Shown in pieces: positions 40,691 through 48,001 of a stretch of 64,000 nt of DNA. The translations under genes and the position numbers were made by a program. The notes below the pieces were generated by a model. The model had not been told where the DNA came from. It worked only from the letters and a program-made list of their open reading frames with translations, and did no database searches. The stretch comes from UBA2966 sp965242505 (lineage in GTDB: Bacteria; Pseudomonadota; Alphaproteobacteria; UBA2966), in the NCBI GenBank assembly GCA_965242505.1, contig OZ251449.1, positions 3,534,001-3,598,000 of the forward strand, given 5' to 3'. How positions within the stretch are numbered: the stretch's first letter is position 1; every line of letters starts with the position of its first letter.

Positions 40691-42346
40691 ATGGCCGGTG
40701 ACGGGTTCGCCGGGCGGGTTCGGCCGGAGGAGGGCCGGTTCGACTACGTCGTGGTCGGGGCGGGGTCGGCCGGGGCCGCGCTCGCCGAACGCCTGACCGC
40801 CGACGGGCGGCGCCGGGTGCTGCTGCTGGAGGCGGGAGGCGAGGACAGGGACCGCTGGCTGCGCATCCCCCTCGGCATCGGCAAGCTGATCACCGGCAGC
40901 CGGTACGTCTGGCCGTTCTGGACCGAGCCCGAGCCCGGGCTGAAGGGGCAGCGGATGTACTGGCCGCGCGGCAAGGTCCTGGGCGGTTCCAGCAGCGTCA
41001 ACGGCATGGTGTTCGTGCGCGGCGACGCGGAGCAGTACGACCGCTGGCGCGATTCGGGTTGTCCCGGCTGGGGCTACGACGACGTGCTTCCCTGCTTCAG
41101 GCGCCTCGAGGACCGGCTCGGCGGCGACCCCGCCTACCGCGGGTCGGGCGGCCCCGTCACCGTCGTCGACGTCCCCCACCGGGACCGGTTGAGCGAGGCG
41201 TTCCGCCGGGCCTGCGTGCAGCAGGGCATCCCCGAGAACCCCGACTACAACGGCGCGGCGTATCCGGGCGTCTCCTATCTCCAGATGTCGATCCGCAACG
41301 GGCGGCGGTGCAGCACCGCCGTCGCCTATCTGCGCCCGGCGCGCCGCCGGCCCAACCTGCGCGTGGCGACGGAGGCCCGCGTCGGCGGGATCGTCATCGA
41401 GGGGAACCGGGCGGCGGGCGTGCGCTACCGGACCGCCGGCGGCGAGGTCCGCGAGGCCAGGGCGGACGCCGAAGTCGTCCTGTGCGCCGGCCCCGTCATG
41501 TCGCCGCAGCTCCTGGAGCTGTCGGGGATCGGCGACCCGGCCGTCCTCGGGAAGGCCGGGATCCGGCCGGTGGCGAGCCTGCCCGGAGTCGGCGAGAACC
41601 TTCAGGACCACCTCCAGGTGCGGATCAGCTATCACTGCGCCCTGCCGATCACGATCAACGACTTGCTCAACAGCCGCTGGCGCGGATTGCGCGCCGGCCT
41701 GCTGTACGCGCTGCTGCGCAAGGGGCTGCTGGCCACGCCGTCGGTCTCGGTGCACGCCATCACCGCGGAGGCCGGGGGCGGCGCCAGGCCCACGCTCAAG
41801 ATGCAGCTCGCCCACGTGAGCGGCGCCGACCGCTACGCCATCAGCGGCGGGTCGGGCGTCGACCCGCATCCGGGCTTCACCATCGGCACGTTCAACCTTC
41901 ATCCCGAGTCCCGGGGGTCCGTCCACGTCGCGTCGGGCGACCCCATGGCGGCGCCGGAGATCCGCGCCAACTACCTGTCGACCGAGCGGGACCTGGCCCT
42001 GAGCCTCGCCGCGTTGAAGCTCACGCGGAAGATCGCCGCGCAGCCCGCGCTGCGCGAGCTCGTCGTCCGCGAGGCGCTGCCCGGCCCCGGGGCGGCGACC
42101 GACGACGAACTGATCGACTACGCGCGCTCGGCCGGGCAGACGAGCTGGCACCCGATCGGCACGTGCCGGATGGGCGCGGACTCCGGCGCGGTGGTCGACC
42201 ACGAGCTCAAGGTGCACGGCATCGTCGGCCTGCGGGTGGCGGATTCGTCGGTGTTTCCGTTCATGGTCTCGTCGAACACCAACGCGCCGTCGATCATGGT
42301 GGGCGAGCGCTGCGCCGACCTGCTGACGCGCGGGGCGGCCGCGTAG
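40691..42346 (+). CDS. GMC-family FAD oxidoreductase (choline dehydrogenase-like)
   Basis: A 551-aa flavoenzyme that oxidises an alcohol to an aldehyde. It starts after a short tail with FDYVVVGAGSAGAALAERL (FAD Rossmann) and has the first GMC signature WPRGKVLGGSSSVNGMVFVRG, the second GPVMSPQLLELSGIG, and the C-terminal catalytic His region SWHPIGTCRMG plus the Asn in SSNTNAPSIMVGER. FAD-dependent choline dehydrogenase (BetA) and polyethylene-glycol or other alcohol dehydrogenases share this form; no choline-pathway partner is adjacent. Confidence 0.9.
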   Translation: MAGDGFAGRVRPEEGRFDYVVVGAGSAGAALAERLTADGRRRVLLLEAGGEDRDRWLRIPLGIGKLITGSRYVWPFWTEPEPGLKGQRMYWPRGKVLGGSSSVNGMVFVRGDAEQYDRWRDSGCPGWGYDDVLPCFRRLEDRLGGDPAYRGSGGPVTVVDVPHRDRLSEAFRRACVQQGIPENPDYNGAAYPGVSYLQMSIRNGRRCSTAVAYLRPARRRPNLRVATEARVGGIVIEGNRAAGVRYRTAGGEVREARADAEVVLCAGPVMSPQLLELSGIGDPAVLGKAGIRPVASLPGVGENLQDHLQVRISYHCALPITINDLLNSRWRGLRAGLLYALLRKGLLATPSVSVHAITAEAGGGARPTLKMQLAHVSGADRYAISGGSGVDPHPGFTIGTFNLHPESRGSVHVASGDPMAAPEIRANYLSTERDLALSLAALKLTRKIAAQPALRELVVREALPGPGAATDDELIDYARSAGQTSWHPIGTCRMGADSGAVVDHELKVHGIVGLRVADSSVFPFMVSSNTNAPSIMVGERCADLLTRGAAA

Positions 42347-42365
42347 GCGCGACCCGCCCCTTTCT

Positions 42366-42899
42366 TCTCCGTTGCGGGGCGGCGGACCCCCCTCCCGACC
42401 TCCCCCCTGTCAGGGGGGAGGAGTATCAGTGGTCAGGAGGGAAGAGAGCGCGAATGGTCAAGGGGGGGAGCGTCAATGGCTCCCTTCCGTCCCCCTTTCT
42501 TCTCCCTCCCCCTTGCAGGGGGAGGGTCGGGGTGGGGGTCGCGGCGCCAGGGGGAGGAACGCGAACGGCGTTGCGGGGCGGCGGACCCCCCTCCCGACCT
42601 CCCCCCTGTCAGGGGGGAGGAGTATCAGTGGTCAGGAGGGAAGAGAGCGCGAATGGTCAAGGGAGAGGGGCGCCGCCAATGGCTCCCTCCCGTCCCTCTC
42701 TTTCTTCTCCCTCCCCCTTGCAGGGGGAGGGTCGGGGTGGGGGTCGCGGCGCCAGGGGGAGGGAAGCGAACGGCCTCCGCCGCGGGACCGCGGTCCACCC
42801 CCCTCCCGACCTCCCCCCTGTTATGGGGGAGGAGTATGAATGGGGTCTCCCCCTTGCAGGGGTGGGGGTCGCGGCGCCGGGGGAGTACGAGAAATGCGG
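42366..42899. repeat. Tandem composite repeat array, cluster 13
   Basis: Two near-identical units of about 199 bp (starting at 42371 and 42570) each contain GTTGCGGGGCGGCGGACCCC, an inverted B module, a GTATCAGTGGTCAGGAGGG spacer and an inverted A module. A third, partial copy (from 42790) ends in GAGTACGAGAAATGCGGCC against the lipoprotein stop. The array lies between two convergent genes and fills the whole gap. Confidence 0.88.
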
Positions 42900-42900
42900 C

Positions 42901-45240
42901 CTAATCGCAGCCTTCGTCGCACTTGGCCCCGAAGCTGCCGACGATGCCGATGACGCCCTTGCCGGTCACGTCCGCCCCCACGGCCGGCAGCCACCAGGTT
43001 CCGGCGGCCTCCAGGGCGTCGGCGGGGCCGTAGAAGGCCCCCTCGAACGCGCCGTGCGCCCAATGGTTGTCCATCCCGCGGGTGGCCGGCGTGCGCCCTG
43101 CCTCTTCACCCTGCTGGCGTATGGTGTAGCCGTGGGTGTCCGGGCCAGCGGTCCGGCCGCTCTCGGTCCACTGGCCGTCGGACGGCATGGTGTCCGGGCG
43201 CAGCGTACCCGCGAAGGCGCCGCTTGGCCCGACGTCGCCGTCCAGCAGGATGTCGCCGCTGAAGGCGTAGTGGCCGCTTTCGTGGGCGGCGGTGTTGCCG
43301 GCGCCCCAGGCGCCGCCGGACAGCTCGATTTCCAGGTCGTGGATGGCGCCGGTGAGCTCGTTGGCCTCCGTGGGCTTGGCCGCGCCGGCGGGCGCGGTGA
43401 AGGCGCTCTCCTGGCAACCGCCGCCGCCGATGCAGGCGTGGAGGGTGATGTTGGCGCGCATCCGATCCAGCCCGGCGACCGTGCCGCGTTCGCCGGTCGC
43501 CAGCCAGGCCATGGTCCGCCCCTTCAAGGTGGCGGCGATGGAGTCCGCCGTCGCCTCGGGAAGCGGGTTGTGGCCGCCGAAGGCGTCGAAGCCGTAATGG
43601 ACGGTCTGCAAGCGGCCGGGACGATCGTTGGTGGTCTGGTAGTCGATGAACTGGAACAGGCCGTAGGCGGCGTAGCGGAGATAGCGTTCGCCGTCGTCGC
43701 CGGCGGCCTCCGCGCCCTTGTCGTCCACGCCGGCATGGTTCGACAACAGCATCTGGTAGCGGCCTATGACGCCGTCGGGGTCGGCGCGCTCCGCGTCGTC
43801 CAGGCTGGCCGCGGCGCCGGCGGCGGTGGTCAGCCTGGGGTCGGGGACGTCGACGGCCCAGTGATAGACCGGGTCGCCGAGCGGGTCGCGGGAGGGGGCG
43901 CCGAAGGAGACGGTGAGGTCCCGGGCGCCGGCCTCGTCGCAGGCCTCGTCGCCGGATCCGCAATCGTAGCGGCCCGTGGCGGTGAGCGCTTCCAGATCGC
44001 CGTAGATCAGGCTGCCCTTGCTCTCTTCGGGGGCGTCGTCGGGCTTCCGGTCCGGCGGCAGGCCGCCGAACTTCATGGTCAGCCCGCCGTCCTCGCGGTA
44101 CTGGAAGGAGGAGACCGCATGGCCCCTCAGGTTGCCGCGCAGTCCGGCGCCGCTGGGAAAGCGGGGGATGTCTCTGACGGCGGTCCCGTCGGAGGCGGGG
44201 CCGTAGGACCCCTGGCGGGGCAGCTGGAATTCCCTGTGGTCGTAGCCTATCCCGCGGAAGACCTCGCCGCGGCCGGGAAACTCGTTCGTCGCCGGGTCGC
44301 CGGACGCGCCGGGGATCACCATGCCGCCGTCGGCGCGGTAGGGAACCGGGTCCTGCGCAATGTCGAGCCGGGCGGCGCTCGCGGTCCCGTAGTCCTCGAT
44401 GGTGTAGCGGGTGCGGACGCGCCAGGAGGGGGAGGTCGCCACGAAATCGTTTGCGACCGACCATTCGACGCCCGAGCGGCGCGGGGTCAGGGTGACCGCG
44501 GCGTCGTCGGCCGGCGAGACCCGCGATGCCTCGGGCCCGCCGATCGCCAGATCCTTGCCGAAGGGGAGGTTCAGGCGGGCGAGGGCGTCGTCTCTCTCGG
44601 CCCGGGCGTCGTCCCGCTCCTTGGTGCGGGCCGCCAGGTCCGCTTCGGCGGTTTCCAGTTCCTCGCGCAGCAGCGGCACCAGGGAGACCTGGGCGGTGGT
44701 CAGCGCGCCCTGGGCCTGCGACAGCAGGGTTTCGATCGCGCCGGTGGGGTCGGCCGCCAGCGCCTCGGCTATCCGGGTCTGGGCGACGTCCAGCGCCGCC
44801 TGCGCCCGGGCCAGCGTCGTGTGCATGCTGGCGAAGGAAACGGTCCCCCCCGATCCGAACGCCGCATTGGCCGCCCCCAGGGCCTCGGCGACCGCCCCCA
44901 GGGCGTCGCCGACCGCCGTCAGCGCCGTGTCGGCCGCCGTCCTGGCGGCGCTCGGCGGCTGCTCCTCCAGGGTGTCCTGCACCTGCGCCAGATCTTCCTG
45001 GGCGGCGTTCACCGCCGCGCGGGCCGCCGTGCGCTGCTCGCCGGTGTTGGCCGCACGCAGCGCCGCCTGGGCCGCCGCCAGCGAGGCGCGGAGATCGGTC
45101 AGCGCGGCCTCGGCCGCGGCCGTCTTCTGCTGCTCGGCCGCGAGAGCCTCCGGGTCGCCGACGCGCCTGGTCTCGGTGCAGGCGCCCAGCGCCAGAGCCA
45201 TGCCGCAAACCAACGCCGCCGTAAGCTTGGAGATCGTCAT
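42901..45240 (-). CDS. TbpB-like surface lipoprotein with coiled-coil N-terminus, copy A
   Basis: A 779-aa lipoprotein: signal peptide with lipobox LGAC (Cys about residue 21), an Ala-rich coiled coil (about 25-225: AAAEAALTDLRASLAAAQA, LAARTKERDDARAERDD), a beta-rich middle, and a C-terminal TbpB/Slam-type barrel ending GAFEGAFYGPADALEAAGTWW and GIVGSFGAKCDEGC. It is about 60 percent-like by eye to copy B at 48002 in the N-terminal part, much less in the middle. Likely exposed on the outer membrane; ligand unknown. The start follows a 12-bp repeat leader. Confidence 0.8.
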   Translation of the reverse strand: MTISKLTAALVCGMALALGACTETRRVGDPEALAAEQQKTAAAEAALTDLRASLAAAQAALRAANTGEQRTAARAAVNAAQEDLAQVQDTLEEQPPSAARTAADTALTAVGDALGAVAEALGAANAAFGSGGTVSFASMHTTLARAQAALDVAQTRIAEALAADPTGAIETLLSQAQGALTTAQVSLVPLLREELETAEADLAARTKERDDARAERDDALARLNLPFGKDLAIGGPEASRVSPADDAAVTLTPRRSGVEWSVANDFVATSPSWRVRTRYTIEDYGTASAARLDIAQDPVPYRADGGMVIPGASGDPATNEFPGRGEVFRGIGYDHREFQLPRQGSYGPASDGTAVRDIPRFPSGAGLRGNLRGHAVSSFQYREDGGLTMKFGGLPPDRKPDDAPEESKGSLIYGDLEALTATGRYDCGSGDEACDEAGARDLTVSFGAPSRDPLGDPVYHWAVDVPDPRLTTAAGAAASLDDAERADPDGVIGRYQMLLSNHAGVDDKGAEAAGDDGERYLRYAAYGLFQFIDYQTTNDRPGRLQTVHYGFDAFGGHNPLPEATADSIAATLKGRTMAWLATGERGTVAGLDRMRANITLHACIGGGGCQESAFTAPAGAAKPTEANELTGAIHDLEIELSGGAWGAGNTAAHESGHYAFSGDILLDGDVGPSGAFAGTLRPDTMPSDGQWTESGRTAGPDTHGYTIRQQGEEAGRTPATRGMDNHWAHGAFEGAFYGPADALEAAGTWWLPAVGADVTGKGVIGIVGSFGAKCDEGCD

Positions 45241-45262
45241 CGAACGGGAACCCTCTTCATTC

Positions 45263-45370
45263 GTGAAGGGCCCCGTGAAGGGCCCCGTGAAGGGCCCCGT
45301 GAAGGGCCCCGTGAAGGGCCCCGTGAAGGGCCCCGTGAAGGGCCCCGTGAAGGGCCCCGTGAAGGGCCCC
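45263..45370. repeat. 12-bp tandem repeat, 9 units, in the copy A leader
   Basis: Nine exact copies of GTGAAGGGCCCC (plus strand), ending in a partial GTGAAG. It sits between the promoter (45388-45417) and the gene start (45240), so it is transcribed as GGGGCCCUUCAC units in the 5' untranslated part. The unit length keeps any reading frame. The palindromic GGGCCC in each unit lets adjacent units pair. Confidence 0.95.
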
Positions 45371-45387
45371 GTGAAGATTACGCCTCT

Positions 45388-45417
45388 ACCATATCACGAA
45401 CGACGCCGCAAGGTCAA
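45388..45417 (-). promoter_or_regulatory. Promoter of lipoprotein gene A
   Basis: On the minus strand TTGACC (45417-45412) and TATGGT (45393-45388) with an 18-bp spacer, preceded by TGA before the -10. The identical 50-bp stretch stands upstream of copy B. It predicts a leader of about 140 nt, with the repeat in its middle and GAAGAGGG about 10 bases before the ATG as ribosome site. Confidence 0.65.
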
Positions 45418-45429
45418 AATTCGCCCTGT

Positions 45430-45722
45430 CCCCTGTCCCCCCGGCGCGACCCCCACCCCGACCCTCCCCCTGCAAGGGGGAGGGAGAAGAGGGGCGACGC
45501 GGAGGGGCTGTCGACGCCCCTCCCCCCCTGACCATTCATGCTCCCCTCCCCCTGACCATTCACACTCCTCCCCCCTGACAGGGGGGAGGTCGGGAGGGGG
45601 GTCCGGATGGCGGTTCCGCAACGCCGCTCGCGCCCCTCTCTTCTGACGCGACCCCCACCCCGACCCTCCCCCTGCAAGGGGGAGGGAGAATGAAGGGAGT
45701 CGGGAGGGGGGCGGACCGGACA
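45430..45722. repeat. Composite palindromic repeat cluster 14 (A, B, A)
   Basis: Two A modules and one B module between the lipoprotein promoter and the AbiL-like pair, here in a divergent-gene gap. The gap 45241-45820 is thus leader repeat, promoter and this cluster. Confidence 0.85.
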
Positions 45723-45820
45723 CGGCGCCGAGGACTCGCTTTCATGCGGCAATATGTTAAAATCCCGCTCTGAAGGTCGTTTCATGGCCAGTCGGTTGCC
45801 GGGAAAGCGGAGAATCCTCC

Positions 45821-47104
45821 ATGCTGCTGCGCTTCGGCGTTTCCAACTCTCTCTCGATCCGCGACTTCCAGGAACTGTCGTTCTCGGCGTCGTCCCTGAA
45901 GGACCGGGACGAGGGGTTGATCCCCTGCGCCGCCGCGCCGAAGGGGGCGGTGGCGCCGGCGGCCGTGATCTACGGCGCCAACGCCTCCGGCAAGAGCAAC
46001 CTCGTGGAGGCGATCGCGGGCATGCGGCAGATGGTGCTGCTTTCCCAGACCCGGGGCGAACCCGGCGGCGGGGTGCCGCGCCAGCCGTTCCGGCTCGACG
46101 CCGCTTGCGCCGGGGAGCCGTCGCGTTTCGAACTCGATTTCGTCATCGACGGCGTGCGCCACCACTACGGCTTCGAGGCGTCCGACGACGCCTTCGAATC
46201 CGAATGGCTGTACGACTTCCCCGGCTCCCGCCGCCGGACGTTGTTCGAGCGCGAAGGCGGCGAATTCCGCTTCGGGCGCGAGCTGAAGGGGCGCAACGCC
46301 GTCATCGCCGACCTGACCCGGCCCAACAGCCTGTACCTTTCGGCGGCCGCCCAGAGCGGGCACGAACGGCTGTCCAGGGTGTTCGGATACTTCCGGTCGA
46401 TCCACAGCGTTCGCGCCATCGACGTTCCGGGCATGGCGGCATCCCTCCATCTGGTCCAGGAGGAACCGGACCCTCGCACGATCGACTTCCTCGGGAGGAT
46501 CGGCACGGGGGTCGTCGATTATCGACGAAAGGAAGCCGAGGATGCGGACGAAACCGAAGAAGCGTTCCAGAGGGACGTCCTTGCGGCAATGAGAAAGTGG
46601 GGAGATGTGCCGGCCGAACTCGAGGCGTTCATGAGCGGCGGCTGGCGGATCGCCATCGAACTCGCCCACCGCGGCCGGGACGGCGGGCCGGTCTATTTCG
46701 ATCTGGATCTGGAAAGCGCCGGCACGCGGCGTCTGCTGATCGTGCTCGGCTTCGCCTTCCAGGCGCTGGACGAGGGAACGCCCCTCTTCGTCGACGAGCT
46801 CGACGCCAGTCTCCACACGCAGGCCGCCGAAGAGGTGCTGCGGCTTTTCTGTTCGCCCGGGACCAACCCGAAGGGCGCCCAGCTCGTCGCGACGACGCAC
46901 GACACCAACCTGATGCGCGCGCCCGCGCTGCGGCGCGACCAGCTCTGGTTCACCGAGAAGGACGCCGATGGCGCGACGCGGCTCTACCCGCTCACCGATA
47001 TCCGGACCCGCAAGGGCGACGACGTCGAGAGGGGATATCTGCAAGGCCGCTACGGCGCGACGCCTTTCGACGACCCGGTTTCCGCTCTTGGCGCGCGGCG
47101 GTAA
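45821..47104 (+). CDS. RloA/AbiLi-like AAA ATPase
   Basis: A 427-aa AAA15-family ATPase, starting MLLRFGVSNSLSIRDFQELSFSA with AGGAG-poor but close CCTCC context. Walker A is GANASGKS at residues 52-59; Walker B is TPLFVDELDASLHTQ; the switch stretch is LVATTHDTNLM. C-terminal half RLYPLTDIRTRKGDDVERGYLQGRYGATPF is the standard RloA/AbiLi ending. With RloB it forms an abortive-infection system (AbiL) in known cases. The two genes overlap by 17 bp. Confidence 0.88.
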   Translation: MLLRFGVSNSLSIRDFQELSFSASSLKDRDEGLIPCAAAPKGAVAPAAVIYGANASGKSNLVEAIAGMRQMVLLSQTRGEPGGGVPRQPFRLDAACAGEPSRFELDFVIDGVRHHYGFEASDDAFESEWLYDFPGSRRRTLFEREGGEFRFGRELKGRNAVIADLTRPNSLYLSAAAQSGHERLSRVFGYFRSIHSVRAIDVPGMAASLHLVQEEPDPRTIDFLGRIGTGVVDYRRKEAEDADETEEAFQRDVLAAMRKWGDVPAELEAFMSGGWRIAIELAHRGRDGGPVYFDLDLESAGTRRLLIVLGFAFQALDEGTPLFVDELDASLHTQAAEEVLRLFCSPGTNPKGAQLVATTHDTNLMRAPALRRDQLWFTEKDADGATRLYPLTDIRTRKGDDVERGYLQGRYGATPFDDPVSALGARR

Positions 47105-47768
47105 AGCCAAAGCCGGCCGCCGCGCCGGACCGGGCCTGGGGCGTCACGGCCCCCGCCGCGAGCCGAAGCGGCGCTTCGTCCTGTTCTGCGAGGGCCGGAA
47201 TACCGAACCGGCTTATTTCGACGCGATCAAACACGCCTGTTCAAGCACACTGATCGCCATGGAGATCGTCCCCGCGACGGGCGTCCCCCTGACCATCGCC
47301 GAAAGAGCGGCCGAAGAAGCCGGAGCCCACAAGCGCCGCCGCGGAAAAAAAGACTCGTTCGAGGAAGGCGACCAAGTCTGGGCGGTGTTCGACCGCGACG
47401 AGCATCCCCGATTCGCCGAGGCGGTGGCGCTGTGCGAGCGACGCGGCGTCGGCGTCGCGCGCTCCGACCCCTGTTTCGAACTGTGGCTGATCCTGCACGA
47501 ACGGGACTACGACCCGTCTTGCGACCGCCATGACGCTCAAAGGGAGCTCAAACGCCTGCGGCCGGAATACGACAGAGACGGCGCGAAGACGCCCGATTGC
47601 GACGATATGGTGAAGCGTGTCGAGGAAGCCGAAAGACGCGCCGAAGCGCAGTTGCATCACCGTCAGAGGGAGCGCGCGCCCTACGGCAACCCCTCCACGA
47701 CCGTTGGCCGATTGACCCGCGCGATCCGCGACGCCGACGAGCGCGCGAGACCGAAGGCGGTGAAATAA
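47088..47768 (+). CDS. rloB: RloB/AbiLii-like protein
   Basis: A 226-aa TOPRIM-fold protein, partner of the upstream ATPase. A TTG at 47088 gives the usual basic N-terminus (ARGGKAKAGRR) before FVLFCEGRNTEPAYFDAI. Further marks are VWAVFDRDEHPRFAEAV (acidic metal site), ARSDPCFELWLILHERDY and the C-terminal GNPSTTVGRL. Presumed nuclease-like effector that is unleashed when the ATPase senses infection; this function is taken from the AbiL/PARIS families, not shown here. Confidence 0.88.
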   Translation: MARGGKAKAGRRAGPGLGRHGPRREPKRRFVLFCEGRNTEPAYFDAIKHACSSTLIAMEIVPATGVPLTIAERAAEEAGAHKRRRGKKDSFEEGDQVWAVFDRDEHPRFAEAVALCERRGVGVARSDPCFELWLILHERDYDPSCDRHDAQRELKRLRPEYDRDGAKTPDCDDMVKRVEEAERRAEAQLHHRQRERAPYGNPSTTVGRLTRAIRDADERARPKAVK

Positions 47769-47794
47769 CCGCGTCCCGCCGCCGGGCGGCGCGC

Positions 47795-47999
47795 CCCTTT
47801 CTTCTCCCTCTCGTCCCTTTTTCTCCCTCCCCCTTGCAGGGGGAGGGTCGGGGTGGGGGTCGCGGCGCCAGGGGGAGAAGCGCGAACGGTGTTGCGGGGC
47901 GGCGGACCCCCCTCCCGTCCCTCTCTTTCTTCTCCCTCCCCCTTGCAGGGGGAGGGTCGGGGTGGGGGTCGCGGCGCCAGAGGGAGTACGAGAAATGCG
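47795..47999. repeat. Composite palindromic repeat cluster 15 (two inverted A modules)
   Basis: Two inverted A modules (CCCCCTTGCAGGGGGAGGGT) about 120 bp apart, then GAGTACGAGAAATGCGGCC at the lipoprotein B stop, between convergent genes. The same ending is found in cluster 13 at the copy A stop, so repeat and gene end were duplicated together. Confidence 0.85.
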
Positions 48000-48001
48000 G
48001 C

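Noticed and set aside
42359..42904. Open frames inside the repeat arrays
   Set aside because: They translate the same palindromic modules as those in other gaps and have no ribosome site or family.
45241..45396. Translation of the 12-bp repeat as a GPFT-type peptide fused to lipoprotein A
   Set aside because: The frame is open back to a TGA at 45394 but has no ATG, GTG or TTG, and the lipobox signal peptide begins at the 45240 ATG.
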